64,000 nt of DNA from Burkholderia ambifaria (GTDB lineage: Bacteria; Pseudomonadota; Gammaproteobacteria; Burkholderiales; Burkholderiaceae). Positions 46,492 to 55,787 of the stretch are shown piece after piece. The number at the start of each line of letters is the position of its first letter. The stretch's first letter is position 1. The DNA lies in assembly GCF_001443045.1 (NCBI RefSeq), contig NZ_LKPJ01000010.1, positions 1-64,000 on the forward strand, read 5' to 3'. Under the pieces are notes generated by a model that did no database searches, had not been told where the DNA came from, and was given only the letters and a program-made list of their open reading frames with translations. Both the position numbers and the translations under genes were made by a program.

Positions 46492-47394
46492 ATGCAAAGC
46501 ACCCTTTCCCAATCGCCCGGTAGCCGGTTTTCGCAGTACATGGCGCTGACGAAGCCGCGTGTCACGCAGCTCGCGGTGTTTTGCGCGGTGATCGGCATGT
46601 TTCTCGCGACGCCGGGCATGGTGCCGTGGCATGTGCTGATCGGCGGCACGGTCGGCATCTGGCTGCTGGCCGGCGCCGCGTTCGCGATCAACTGCCTCGT
46701 CGAGCAGAAGATCGACGCGATGATGCGCCGTACCGCATGGCGTCCGTCCGCGCGCGGCGAGATCACGCCCCCGCAGATCCTGCTGTTCTCGGCCGTGCTC
46801 GGCAGCGTCGGCGCGTGGACGCTCTATACGTTCACGAACCCGCTGACGATGTGGCTCACGATCGCGACGTTCGTCGGCTATGCGGTGATCTACACGCTGC
46901 TGCTCAAGCCGATGACGCCGCAGAACATCGTGATCGGCGGCGCGTCGGGCGCGATGCCGCCGGCGCTCGGCTGGGCCGCGGTCACCGGCGCGGTGCCTGG
47001 CGACGCGTGGATCCTCGTGCTGATCATCTTCGTGTGGACGCCGCCGCATTTCTGGGTGCTTGCGCTCTATCGCCGCAAGGACTACGAAAACGCGGGCCTG
47101 CCGATGCTGCCCGTCACGCACGGCGAGAAATTCACACGGCTGCACATCCTGCTGTACACGGTGATCCTGTTCGCGGTCACGCTGATGCCGTTCATCTCCG
47201 GGATGAGCGGCGCCGTCTACCTGACGAGCGCGGTGCTGCTCGGCGCGGTGTTCCTCGCGTATGCGTGGAAGATCTACCGCGAATATTCGGACGACCTCGC
47301 CCGCAAGGCTTTCCGCTACTCGATCGTCTACCTGTCGCTGCTGTTCGCCGCGCTGCTCGTCGATCACTATGCACGCCCGCTGCTCGGCGTGTAA
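46492..47394 (+). CDS. ctaB: Protoheme IX farnesyltransferase
   Basis: 300 aa, nine-helix UbiA-family prenyltransferase that converts heme B to heme O. The conserved start [18 protein letters not shown], the [19 protein letters not shown] motif that binds the diphosphate via magnesium, and [26 protein letters not shown] (core [11 protein letters not shown]) identify it. ATG 46492 is 8 bp after ctaA. Together ctaB and ctaA supply heme A to the oxidase encoded just upstream. Confidence 0.96.
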   Translation: MQSTLSQSPGSRFSQYMALTKPRVTQLAVFCAVIGMFLATPGMVPWHVLIGGTVGIWLLAGAAFAINCLVEQKIDAMMRRTAWRPSARGEITPPQILLFSAVLGSVGAWTLYTFTNPLTMWLTIATFVGYAVIYTLLLKPMTPQNIVIGGASGAMPPALGWAAVTGAVPGDAWILVLIIFVWTPPHFWVLALYRRKDYENAGLPMLPVTHGEKFTRLHILLYTVILFAVTLMPFISGMSGAVYLTSAVLLGAVFLAYAWKIYREYSDDLARKAFRYSIVYLSLLFAALLVDHYARPLLGV

Positions 47395-47412
47395 CCGCAC
47401 GGTTTGAACGCA

Positions 47413-48030
47413 ATGCTCCATTCATGGTTCGGGCGCCGCGCGCGCCAAGGCTGGATGCTCGCGTGCGCATTCGCGGCAGCCGCGCTGCTCGCGGGCTGCG
47501 ACAACGCGCCGAAATTCCAGAATCTCGACATCACCGGCAACACGCAGTTCGGCACCGATTTCTCGCTGCCCGATACGACCGGCAAGGTGCGCACGCTCGC
47601 CGACTTCAAGGGCAAGGCTGTCGTGATGTTCTTCGGCTATACGCACTGTCCGGACGTGTGTCCGACGACGATGGCCGAACTGTCCGAGGCGCTCAAGCAG
47701 CTCGGCCCCGATGCCGCGAAGCGCGTGCAGGTGCTGTTCGTCACCGTCGATCCGGAGCGCGATACGCCCGCGCTGCTCGGCCAGTACGTGCCCGCATTCG
47801 ATCCGTCGTTCATCGGCCTGCGGCCGGCCGACGAAGCGCAGCTCAAGAAAGTCACGAAGGATTTCCGCGTGTACTACGCGAAGGTGCAAGGCAAGGCGCC
47901 CGGCAGCTACACGATGGATCACACCGCCGCGAGCTACGTATTCGATCGCGACGGCAAGCTGCGCCTGTTCGTGCGCGACGGCCAGGGCCCCGGCCCGTGG
48001 GTCCATGACCTGAAGCTGCTGGTCGACTGA
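47413..48030 (+). CDS. SCO family copper chaperone
   Basis: 205 aa. Lipoprotein-like N-terminus (AAAALLAGC, Cys32). The SCO/SenC domain has CPDVCP (Cys79, Cys83) and the copper-ligating His170 in YTMDHTAASYVFD. It delivers copper to the CuA site of subunit II. ATG 47413 chosen over TTG 47404. It is the last gene of the oxidase cluster, 18 bp after ctaB. Confidence 0.95.
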   Translation: MLHSWFGRRARQGWMLACAFAAAALLAGCDNAPKFQNLDITGNTQFGTDFSLPDTTGKVRTLADFKGKAVVMFFGYTHCPDVCPTTMAELSEALKQLGPDAAKRVQVLFVTVDPERDTPALLGQYVPAFDPSFIGLRPADEAQLKKVTKDFRVYYAKVQGKAPGSYTMDHTAASYVFDRDGKLRLFVRDGQGPGPWVHDLKLLVD

Positions 48031-48074
48031 GCGGCACGCGCCGCATGATCGCCCGGGCGCTCGCCCGGCGAAAC

Positions 48075-48107
48075 GCGTGACGGCCGCGACGCGCCGTCAC
48101 GCATGTT
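48075..48107 (+). terminator. Hairpin at the end of the oxidase cluster
   Basis: GCGTGACGGC (48075-48084) and GCCGTCACGC (48093-48102) form a perfect 10-bp stem, followed by ATGTTT, 44 bp past the SCO stop. Convergent yciI begins at 48184, so it may serve as the end of the cox transcript. Confidence 0.6.
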
Positions 48108-48183
48108 TCCTGCTTTTCCTCGATTGGCATTCGCCGCCTCGCGCGGCGGCGTGCTTGCGCACGCGCATTCGTGCGTGAGCGCG

Positions 48184-48474
48184 TTACGGCAGCGCCGGCA
48201 CGTTGAAACCCTGCGCGGCACGCGTGATCTTGAATTCGGTCACCCGATACGTCGCGAGCCCTTCGGTCACGAACGGATCGGTCTCGAGGATCGCGTCCAG
48301 TTCGCCGCGGTCGATGCGGGCCGCGAGGATCACGCCGCCTTCGCGCGGCACCTTGGGCCCCGCCGCGATGAAGATGCCGCGCTCGAACAGCGGCTGCAGA
48401 TACGCGCGGTGGCGTTCGAGTGCATCGTCGATGCGCTCGAGCGATGCGTTGTAGTGGATGTCGATGACGTACAT
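48184..48474 (-). CDS. YciI family protein
   Basis: 96 aa, single YCII domain (MYVIDIHYNASLERIDDALERH..., ending FKITRAAQGF). The domain has a conserved His-Asp pair and a ferredoxin-like fold; the YciI name is structural and the reaction is not known. Compact stand-alone gene, divergent from metQ across 246 bp. That gap shows no clear promoter or operator. Confidence 0.85.
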   Translation of the reverse strand: MYVIDIHYNASLERIDDALERHRAYLQPLFERGIFIAAGPKVPREGGVILAARIDRGELDAILETDPFVTEGLATYRVTEFKITRAAQGFNVPALP

Positions 48475-48720
48475 GGATGGCCCCGGAATGTCGCCGGCGC
48501 GTCGCACGCCGGCCAGCCGGTCTTTGTAGCACAGCTGCCGTTGCGTGTCGTGCCGGCCATCGAGTCGCCCATGCTCCGCGAGCACCGCCGCGGTGCATAC
48601 CCATATGAGCGGGATGTATTTCACTTCCGGCCGATCCTGTGACACCATTTGCCCCTTCCTGCGAGTTCGGGCATACCCGTATCGCGCCCCATTTTCAGTT
48701 AGCAAGAAAGCGAGAAACAG

Positions 48721-49536
48721 ATGAAGCGTCGCAGTCTCCTGAAGGTATTTTCCGTGCTGGCCACCGGTGCCGCGCTGACGCTGTCGGCGGGCGCGCACGC
48801 TGAAGACAAGGTGATCAAGGTCGGCACGGTCGCCGGTCCGGATTCGGAAGTGTGGCAGGTCGTGCAGAAGGTCGCGAAGGAGAAGGAAGGCCTGAACGTG
48901 AAGGTCATCGAGTTCAACGACTACGTGCAGCCGAACGCCGCGCTTGATTCGGGCGACCTCGACGCGAACAGCTTCCAGCATCAACCCTACCTCGACAGCC
49001 AGGTGAAGCAGCGCGGCTACAAGATCGTCAGCGCGGGTCTGACCTACATCTCGCCGATGGGCGTGTACTCGAAGAAGTTCAAGGCGCTGAAGGACCTGCC
49101 GCAAGGCGCGAAGCTCGCGGTGCCGAACGATCCGTCGAACGAGAACCGCGCGCTGCTGCTGCTGCAGACGCAAGGCGTGATCAAGCTGAAGGCCGGTGCC
49201 GGCACGGGCGGCAACAACGCGACGGTGCTCGACATCGCCGAGAACCCGAAGAAGCTGAAGATCTCCGAGCTTGACGCCGCGCAACTGCCGCGCGTGCTGT
49301 CGGACGTCGACGCAGCCGTGATCAACACGAACTACGCGCTCGCCGCGAACCTGCAGCCGACCAAGGACGCGATCGCGCTCGAATCGCTGACGAGCCCGTA
49401 TGCGAACCTGATCGCCGTGCGCGCGAAGGACAAGGATCAGCCGTGGGTGAAGAAGCTGCTCAAGGCGTACCAGTCGACGGAAGTGAGGGAATTCATCAAG
49501 AAGCAGTTCAAGGGCTCGATGGTCGCGTCGTTCTGA
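48721..49536 (+). CDS. MetQ/NlpA family substrate-binding protein
   Basis: 271 aa, periplasmic binding protein of a methionine-type ABC importer. The domain shows KVGTVAGPDSEVWQVV, DYVQPNAALDSGDLDANSFQHQPYL and NTNYALAANLQP, all MetQ blocks. The signal peptide ends SAGAHA-ED and lacks the lipobox cysteine usual in MetQ, so the protein is probably soluble. The metN (ATPase) and metI (permease) genes are not adjacent: a YciI gene precedes it and a terminator follows. It may serve a transporter encoded elsewhere. Confidence 0.92.
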   Translation: MKRRSLLKVFSVLATGAALTLSAGAHAEDKVIKVGTVAGPDSEVWQVVQKVAKEKEGLNVKVIEFNDYVQPNAALDSGDLDANSFQHQPYLDSQVKQRGYKIVSAGLTYISPMGVYSKKFKALKDLPQGAKLAVPNDPSNENRALLLLQTQGVIKLKAGAGTGGNNATVLDIAENPKKLKISELDAAQLPRVLSDVDAAVINTNYALAANLQPTKDAIALESLTSPYANLIAVRAKDKDQPWVKKLLKAYQSTEVREFIKKQFKGSMVASF

Positions 49537-49566
49537 ACGCCGCACACCGGTCGGACCGCTGAAACG

Positions 49567-49595
49567 AAAGGGCCTGCATCGCGCGGGCCCTTTTT
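49567..49595 (+). terminator. Rho-independent terminator after the MetQ-like gene
   Basis: AAAGGGCC (49567-49574) pairs with GGCCCTTT (49586-49593), followed by TTTTT through 49595, 30 bp past the stop. Confidence 0.88.
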
Positions 49596-49646
49596 CATTG
49601 GCGCGGCCCGCAGGCAACTGCGCGGTGCCTGGTGTTCAGCGCCGCC

Positions 49647-49955
49647 TCACATCTCGCCGCGCCGCGAGCAGATCGCCATGATCTGCTGGATCGCGTAGTT
49701 GTCGCGCACGCCCGGCAGCGACTGCACGACGCACTCGTGAAAGCGCCGCTCGCGCGGCAGCAGCATCGCGTTGTTGCGGTACAGCGCGTCGCAAGAGCGC
49801 TGAATCAGTTGGGCCGCCGCGCCGTTACGGCTCTCGCGCAGTGCGTTGAGCATGCAGTCGTCATACTGCGCATAGCCGTCGGTCAGCGCGAATGCCGCGC
49901 CCGGCAGCACCAGCGCGACGGCCGCGCACGCGATCGCACGGATTCCCCGTTTCAT
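49647..49955 (-). CDS. Small secreted protein of two cysteine-paired helical repeats
   Basis: 102 aa. A clear signal peptide (1-23, cut after AFA) leaves a mature protein of about 79 residues with four cysteines, Cys34, Cys55, Cys75 and Cys96, spaced 21, 20 and 21 apart. The two halves align: DDCMLNALRESRNGAAAQLI...C with HECVVQSLPGVRDNYAIQQI...C, so it is an internal duplication with a disulfide expected within each half. I do not recognise the family. It is divergent from imuA by about 250 bp and is not obviously part of the SOS operon. Confidence 0.75.
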   Translation of the reverse strand: MKRGIRAIACAAVALVLPGAAFALTDGYAQYDDCMLNALRESRNGAAAQLIQRSCDALYRNNAMLLPRERRFHECVVQSLPGVRDNYAIQQIMAICSRRGEM

Positions 49956-50173
49956 GTGCCCTCCGAGGGGGGACTGGGTCGGCGGACAGCATAACGTAAA
50001 GCGGCAAGTGCGGCTGACGCGTTGCGCCGATACCGGCGCGGACCGCAGCCGGCCGGGCAGCGCACGCGTTTCGCGGCGGTGCGGCGGCCGGGCGCGCCGG
50101 CTTCCTCCTCGTTTTCCCCTGACGAAAATACCGGCTTCGTACCAGCACTGTGCGACGCGAGCGCATTGCCATA

Positions 50174-50193
50174 TACTGTACATCCATACAGTT
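50174..50193. promoter_or_regulatory. LexA (SOS) box of imuA-imuB-dnaE2
   Basis: TACTGTACATCCATACAG continues the CTGT-N8-ACAG pattern exactly (consensus TACTGTATATATATACAGTA). It ends 12 nt before the imuA ATG and overlaps a possible -10 (TATACT, 50172-50177). DNA damage should therefore induce this cassette. Confidence 0.9.
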
Positions 50194-50205
50194 GTGGGTG
50201 GCGTC

Positions 50206-50913
50206 ATGCTCGCATCCTCCATTTCTCCCGAATCCCTTCATCCGTCCCTTTGGCGCGGCTCGCAGCTTGCGCGCGGCGGTCCGCGCACGATCGACACGGG
50301 TTTCGCGCCGCTGTCCGCCGAACTGCCGGGCGGCGGCTGGCCGGTCGGCGGGCTCGTCGAACTGCTGGCCGCTCAGCCGGGTTGCGGCGAGATGCGGCTG
50401 CTCGCGCCCGCGCTCGCGCGCACCGTCAGCGTGCGGCGTCCGCTCGCGCTCGTCGCGCCGCCGCAGTCGCCGCATGCGACCGCGCTGGCCGGTCTCGGCG
50501 TGCCGTCCGACGCGCTGCTGTGGCTGCGTGCCGGCAGCCGCACCGATGCATTGTGGGCCGCCGAGCAGGTGCTCCGGACGGGCTGCTGCGGTGCGCTGCT
50601 GCTCTGGCAGGACGCACGGCCCGATGCGCTGCGGCGCCTGCATCTCGCGGCCGCGCGCACCGGCGACACGCTGTTCGTGATGCTGCGCCCGCTGTCGGCA
50701 GCGCGGCAGCCGTCGCCGGCCGTGCTGCGCGTCGCGCTGCATCCGGTGCCGGGCGGCGTGTCGCTCGACATCGTCAAGCGTCGCGGGCCCGCGCACAGCG
50801 AGCCGCTCGTGCTCGATTTGCCGTCGCCCATCGTGGAGAGCCGCTATGCGCGTCTTGCTCGGCATCCATCTGCCGCGCCTGCCGCTCGACGTGTGCGTCG
50901 CGCCTCCGTCTGA
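50206..50913 (+). CDS. imuA: Translesion synthesis accessory protein ImuA
   Basis: 235 aa. A RecA-like/SulA-related fold is expected: the N-terminal half has LPGGGWPVGGLVELLAAQPGCGEMRLLAPALA (core GGWPVGGLVELL), the pattern of ImuA. It supports ImuB and DnaE2 in damage-induced mutagenesis. The C-terminus is Arg-rich. A LexA box lies directly upstream, and the imuB start codon lies 68 bp before its stop, so the two genes overlap. Confidence 0.88.
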   Translation: MLASSISPESLHPSLWRGSQLARGGPRTIDTGFAPLSAELPGGGWPVGGLVELLAAQPGCGEMRLLAPALARTVSVRRPLALVAPPQSPHATALAGLGVPSDALLWLRAGSRTDALWAAEQVLRTGCCGALLLWQDARPDALRRLHLAAARTGDTLFVMLRPLSAARQPSPAVLRVALHPVPGGVSLDIVKRRGPAHSEPLVLDLPSPIVESRYARLARHPSAAPAARRVRRASV

Positions 50914-52333
50914 CGGCGAGGCCGGTGACGCGGGTTGCGCGGTGCTCGAGCAGGGTGTCGTGCTGATCGCCGACGCGCCCGCGCGCCGGCAGGGCGTGCG
51001 CGCGGGCATGAAGCGCGGCGGCGTGCTGACGCTCGCACCCGACACGCGGCTCGTCGAACGCGATCCCGCCCGCGAGGCCGATGCGCTGCGCGCGGTCGCG
51101 CTCGCGTTGCTGCGCTTCTCGCCGTGCGTCGCGCTCGACGACGAAGCGACGCTGATCGTCGACGTCGGTCCGAGCCTGCGCCTGTTCGGCGGCCTGCCGT
51201 CACTGTGCCGCCAGGTGCGCGCGACGCTCGCGGCGCTCGGCTATGCAGCGCGCCTGTCCGCCGCGCCGACCGGGCGCGGCGCGTGGTTGCTCGCGCGCAC
51301 GTCGGCGCGTGCGCGCATCCGGCGCCGCGTGGCCGGGCCGGCTTCGCTCGTCCGTGCGCTCGATCGTCTGCCGTGCGTGCTGCTGCCCGACGCACGCCCG
51401 TATGCGGGTTGGTTCGACGGCCTCGGCTGCCGCACGCTCGCCGATCTGCGCGGCCTGCCGCGCGCGGGGCTGCAGCGCCGCTGCGGTCCGGCGCTGCTCG
51501 CCGCGCTCGATCGCGCGTACGGCGATGCGGTCGAGCCGCTCGCGTGGATGGCGGTGCCGCCCGTGTTCGACGTGCGGCTCGAATTGCCGGAGCGCGTCGA
51601 ATACGCGGAAGCCGTGCTGTTCGCCGCGCGACGGCTCGTCGTGCAGCTGTGCGGGTGGCTGGCCGCGCGGCAGCTGTCGCTGGCCGCGATGACGTTCGAT
51701 CTCGAGCACGAGCGCGGCCGCCAGGCCGTGCCGCCGACGCCGCTCGAACTCGCGTTCGCCGCGCCCGTGCGCGACGACGCGCACTTCATGCGACTGCTCG
51801 GCGAGCGGCTCGCGCGCGTCGAGTTGCCGGCCGCGGTGATCGCGGTGCGGCTGAAGGCCACGCGCGTCGAATCGGTCGCGCCGCCGGCCGACGATCTCTT
51901 TCCCGAGCCGGGCGGCACGAAAGAGACGCGCGCGCGGCTGTTCGAACTGCTGGTTGCGCGGCTCGGCGCGGAGAACGTGTTGCGCGCGGCACCCGTTGCC
52001 GATTACCGGCCCGAAGCCGCGAACCGCTGGCTGCCGCTCGATGCGCAGGCGGGCAAGCCGGCCTGCGGGTTGCCGGCCGCGCCGCCGCGTCCCGCGTGGC
52101 TGCTGGCCGAGCCGCAGCCGCTCTTGATGCGCGAGAACCGGCCGGTGTTCCATACGCCGCTCAGGATGATGTCGTCGGCCGAGCGGATCGAAGCCGGGTG
52201 GTTCGACGGGCAACTGGCCGCACGCGATTACCACGTCGCCCAGGACGAGGCCGGTGCGTGCTACTGGGTATTCCTGGAGCGTTCGGGAAGCCAGGCCGAG
52301 CCGCACTGGTTCCTGCACGGCTTGTTCGGGTGA
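50846..52333 (+). CDS. imuB: Y-family polymerase-like protein ImuB
   Basis: 495 aa. It has the palm/fingers/little-finger layout of Y-family polymerases (RVLLGIHLPRLPLDV at the start; VDVGPSLRLFGGLPSLCRQV in the palm). The first catalytic motif lacks the DxD acidic residues (GIHLPRLPLDV), as is known for ImuB, which is thought to be a catalytically dead scaffold that links the beta clamp and DnaE2. The C-terminus ends WFLHGLFG. It overlaps imuA and is 6 bp from dnaE2. Confidence 0.93.
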   Translation: MRVLLGIHLPRLPLDVCVAPPSDGEAGDAGCAVLEQGVVLIADAPARRQGVRAGMKRGGVLTLAPDTRLVERDPAREADALRAVALALLRFSPCVALDDEATLIVDVGPSLRLFGGLPSLCRQVRATLAALGYAARLSAAPTGRGAWLLARTSARARIRRRVAGPASLVRALDRLPCVLLPDARPYAGWFDGLGCRTLADLRGLPRAGLQRRCGPALLAALDRAYGDAVEPLAWMAVPPVFDVRLELPERVEYAEAVLFAARRLVVQLCGWLAARQLSLAAMTFDLEHERGRQAVPPTPLELAFAAPVRDDAHFMRLLGERLARVELPAAVIAVRLKATRVESVAPPADDLFPEPGGTKETRARLFELLVARLGAENVLRAAPVADYRPEAANRWLPLDAQAGKPACGLPAAPPRPAWLLAEPQPLLMRENRPVFHTPLRMMSSAERIEAGWFDGQLAARDYHVAQDEAGACYWVFLERSGSQAEPHWFLHGLFG

Positions 52334-52339
52334 ACGGCA

Positions 52340-55300
52340 ATGGTTGCGGAACTCGGTTGGTTGCCCGATTACGCGGAGTTGTTCTGCCGGTCGAACTTTT
52401 CGTTCCTGCATGGCGCGTCGCATGCGGACGAACTGGTCGAGCGGGCGGCCAAGCTCGGCTATCGCGGGATCGCGATCACCGACGAATGCTCGCTGGCCGG
52501 CGCGCCGCGCATGCATGTCGCGGCAAAGGCGCAAGGGCTGCCGCTCGTCATCGGGTCGTATTTCGAAGTTACACCGGATGAAGCCGCACCGGGCCACGAT
52601 CCGGGCCCCGGCGCGTTCGGGCTCGTGCTGCTTGTGCAGAACCGGGAGGGTTACGGCAATCTTTCCGAGCTGATTTCGTGGCGGCGGATGGCCGCGCCGA
52701 AGGGCACTTACACGTTGACGTCGCGGATGCTGTCGGCGCCGCCTGCGGAGTTCGCGCACCTGCGCGGCATGCCCGACTGCTTCGCGATTCTCGTGCCCGC
52801 GTATCCGGTGCGTGCGGACGTGCTCGACGCGCAGGTCGCATGGTTTCGTGCAACCTTCGGCGAGCGCGCGCGGCTCGGGCTCGTGCAATTGCAGCGCGCG
52901 CTCGACGGCGCGCAGCGCGACGAGATTCGCGCGGCCGGCGAGCGGCGCGGCGTGCGTATCGTCGCGCTCGGCGACGTGACGATGCACCGGCGTTCCTGCA
53001 AGCCGCTGCAGGACGTGATGACGGCGATCCGCGTCGGGATGCCGGTTTCGGAGTGCGGGTATGCGCTCGCGCCGAATGCAGAACAGCATCTGCGCGCGCG
53101 CAACCGGATCGCGCAGCTGTTTTCGGCGGAGGAGATCGCGCAGACGTGCGCGATTCTCGACGCGTGCGATTTCGAACTCGACACGCTTCGCTACGAGTAT
53201 CCGGACGAAATCGTGCCAGCGGGGCACACGCCGACGAGCTACCTGGAACAGGAAACCCGGGCAGGCGCGGCCGCGCGTTATCCGCAGGGTATTCCGGAAA
53301 AGGTCGCGGGGCTGATCAAGCATGAACTCGACCTGATTGCGAAGCTGAGCTATGAGCCGTTCTTCCTGACCGTCTACGACATCGTCAAATACGCACGCAG
53401 CCGGAACATCCTGTGTCAGGGCCGCGGCTCGGCCGCGAACTCGGTCGTCTGCTATTGCCTCGGCATCACCGAGGTCAATCCCGATCAGAGCACGATGCTG
53501 TTCGAGCGCTTCATCAGCGAGAAGCGCGGCGAGCCGCCCGACATCGACGTCGACTTCGAGCATCAGCGCCGGGAAGAGGTCATTCAGCATATCTACGAAA
53601 AATACGGCAAGGATCGCGCCGCACTCGCGGCGGCCGTCTCGACGTACCGCCCGCGCGGCGTGCTGCGAGAAACCGGCAAGGCGCTCGGTGTCGATCCGAT
53701 GCTGGTCGACCGCGTTGCGAAGGGGCATCGCTGGTTCGACGGCAGCCGCAACCTGCTGCAGCAATTCGCATCGACCGGCCTCGACCCGGCGACACCGATC
53801 ATTCGCGCATGGGCCGAACTGGCCGGGCGCTTGCTGAACTTTCCGCGTCACCTGTCGCAGCACTCGGGCGGCTTCGTGATCAGCCGCGGCAAGCTCACGC
53901 GGCTCGTGCCGGTCGAGAACGCGGCGATGGACGGGCGGCGCGTGATCCAGTGGGACAAGGACGATCTCGAGGCGCTCGAGTTGATGAAGGTCGACGTGCT
54001 TGCGCTCGGCATGCTGTCGGCGCTGCATCGCGCGTTCGACATGCGCACAGCGTGGCGCGGGCCGCAGGAGGACGGCGAGCCGTTCACGCTGAAGCACATT
54101 CCGCAGGATGACGAAGCAACCTACGACATGATCTGCGGCGCCGATACGGTCGGCGTGTTCCAGATCGAATCGCGTGCGCAGATGTCGATGCTGCCGCGCT
54201 TGCGGCCGCGCAACTACTACGACCTCGTCGTTCAGGTGTCGATCGTGCGGCCCGGGCCGATCCAGGGCGGCGCCGTGCATCCGTACCTGAAGCGGCGCAG
54301 GATCGTGGCCGGCGAAGAGGACGGCGAGGTCACGTATCCGAGCGACGCGCTCAAGGAAGTGCTCGAACGCACGCTCGGCGTGCCGATCTTCCAGGAACAG
54401 GTGATGCAGATCGCGATCGTCGCGGCGGGCTTCACGCCAGGGGAGGCCGACGAGCTGCGCCGCGCGATGGCCGCGTGGAAGCGCAAGGGCAACCTCGAGA
54501 AGTATCACGACAAGATCGTCGACGGGATGCTCGAACGCAACTACACGCGCGAATTCGCCGAACAGATCTTCGAGCAGATCAAGGGCTTCGGCGAATACGG
54601 TTTCCCCGAGAGCCACGCGGCCAGCTTCGCGAAACTCGCCTATGCGAGCAGCTGGCTCAAATGCCACGAACCGGCGATTTTCGTCGCGTCGCTGCTGAAC
54701 AGCCAGCCGATGGGTTTCTATCCGCCGTCGCAGCTCGTGCAGGACGCGAAGCGTCATGGCGTGAAGGTCTTTCCGGCCGACGTCACGCGTAGTGGCTGGG
54801 AAGCGTCGCTCGAAGCGCTGCCCGGTCAGCCGCCGCCATACGGCCAGCCGGCGGTGCGGCTCGGCCTGTCGCTCGTGCGCGGGCTCGGCGAGGCCGCGGC
54901 GCGGCGCATCGAGGCCGCGCGCGCGGCCGGCCCGTTCGAGAGCGTCGACGCGCTCGCGCGCCGCGCACAGCTCGAACGGCGCGATCTCGAAGCGCTCGCC
55001 GCCGCGAATGCGCTCGCGACGCTCGCCGGTCATCGGCGCGATGCGCTGTGGCAGGCCGTCGCAGCGGCGCCCGAGCGCGACCTGCTCGCCGCCGCGTCGA
55101 TCGACGAAACGGAGCGACCCGTGCTCGGCGCGCCGTCGGAAGCCGACGACATCCTCGCCGACTATCACACCACCGGCCTCACGCTGAACCGCCACCCGGT
55201 CGCGCTGCTGCGGCCCGCGTTGCGCGCGCAGCGGCTGTCGTCCTCGGCCGAGTTGCGCGACCGTCCCGACGGCCGGCTCGCGCGAGCGTGCGGGCTCGTG

Positions 55301-55555
55301 ATCGCGCGGCAGATGCCGGGCACCGCGAAGGGCGTGATGTTCATGACGCTCGAGGACGAAACGGGCTGCGTGAACGTGATCGTGCGGCCCGAGCTGCTCG
55401 CGCGGCAGCGCCGCGAAACGCTCGATTCGCGGCTGCTCGCGGCGTCGGGCGTATGGCAGGTCGTCAGCGGCGTGAGGCACCTCGTCGCGCAGTATTTCGA
55501 GGATCTGACGCCGCTGCTCGGCGGCCTGCGCACGTCGAGCCGCGAGTTCCATTGA
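52340..55555 (+). CDS. dnaE2: Error-prone DNA polymerase III alpha subunit DnaE2
   Basis: 1071 aa, C-family polymerase used in SOS mutagenesis. An N-terminal PHP domain (YAELFCRSNFSFLHGASHADEL) is followed by the polymerase core with CQGRGSAANSVVCYCLG and PPDIDVDFEHQRREEVIQHIY (two metal-binding aspartates in DIDVDFEH), FPRHLSQHSGGFVIS, and a C-terminal OB domain. It is shorter than replicative DnaE (about 1160), lacking the tau-binding tail, as expected of DnaE2. It acts with ImuA and ImuB encoded just upstream; all three should rise together under LexA control. Confidence 0.96.
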   Translation: MVAELGWLPDYAELFCRSNFSFLHGASHADELVERAAKLGYRGIAITDECSLAGAPRMHVAAKAQGLPLVIGSYFEVTPDEAAPGHDPGPGAFGLVLLVQNREGYGNLSELISWRRMAAPKGTYTLTSRMLSAPPAEFAHLRGMPDCFAILVPAYPVRADVLDAQVAWFRATFGERARLGLVQLQRALDGAQRDEIRAAGERRGVRIVALGDVTMHRRSCKPLQDVMTAIRVGMPVSECGYALAPNAEQHLRARNRIAQLFSAEEIAQTCAILDACDFELDTLRYEYPDEIVPAGHTPTSYLEQETRAGAAARYPQGIPEKVAGLIKHELDLIAKLSYEPFFLTVYDIVKYARSRNILCQGRGSAANSVVCYCLGITEVNPDQSTMLFERFISEKRGEPPDIDVDFEHQRREEVIQHIYEKYGKDRAALAAAVSTYRPRGVLRETGKALGVDPMLVDRVAKGHRWFDGSRNLLQQFASTGLDPATPIIRAWAELAGRLLNFPRHLSQHSGGFVISRGKLTRLVPVENAAMDGRRVIQWDKDDLEALELMKVDVLALGMLSALHRAFDMRTAWRGPQEDGEPFTLKHIPQDDEATYDMICGADTVGVFQIESRAQMSMLPRLRPRNYYDLVVQVSIVRPGPIQGGAVHPYLKRRRIVAGEEDGEVTYPSDALKEVLERTLGVPIFQEQVMQIAIVAAGFTPGEADELRRAMAAWKRKGNLEKYHDKIVDGMLERNYTREFAEQIFEQIKGFGEYGFPESHAASFAKLAYASSWLKCHEPAIFVASLLNSQPMGFYPPSQLVQDAKRHGVKVFPADVTRSGWEASLEALPGQPPPYGQPAVRLGLSLVRGLGEAAARRIEAARAAGPFESVDALARRAQLERRDLEALAAANALATLAGHRRDALWQAVAAAPERDLLAAASIDETERPVLGAPSEADDILADYHTTGLTLNRHPVALLRPALRAQRLSSSAELRDRPDGRLARACGLVIARQMPGTAKGVMFMTLEDETGCVNVIVRPELLARQRRETLDSRLLAASGVWQVVSGVRHLVAQYFEDLTPLLGGLRTSSREFH

Positions 55556-55597
55556 CGCAGCGCGCCGGCACGCCGCTCGCGCGCTGCCGCCGGATGC

Positions 55598-55691
55598 ATA
55601 CCAGTCGATCAAATTGGTTCTATTCAGGTATCGTTTTCGCCACACGAAGCCCGCCGAATCCGGCACCGGAACGGTCCCCTTGCATACCACT
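55598..55691. repeat. Two further copies of an ATACCA(G/C)T motif upstream of nagR
   Basis: ATACCAGT at 55598-55605 (facing ATTGGT at 55613-55618) and ATACCACT at 55684-55691 repeat the half-site of the nagR operator at 55788. Together they make three copies in 215 bp. They may be secondary NagR sites; chance is not excluded. No gene is seen in 55556-55875. Confidence 0.4.
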
Positions 55692-55787
55692 TCGGGTAAA
55701 TCCCTATCCTGCATCGCATTGTAAACAAAGGCTTTCCCGCTACTAAAACGCTTGTGTGGCAAGGCTTCCGGCGATTTTCGCGACGCT

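Noticed and set aside
51200..55762. A 1520-codon open frame antisense to imuB-dnaE2 (and similar long antisense frames at 6320-9469, 57775-61185, 36197-38029 and 26576-28390)
   Set aside because: In GC-rich DNA the strand opposite a gene rarely has stops. These translations are Arg/Ala/His-rich, show no domains and lie over well-supported genes.
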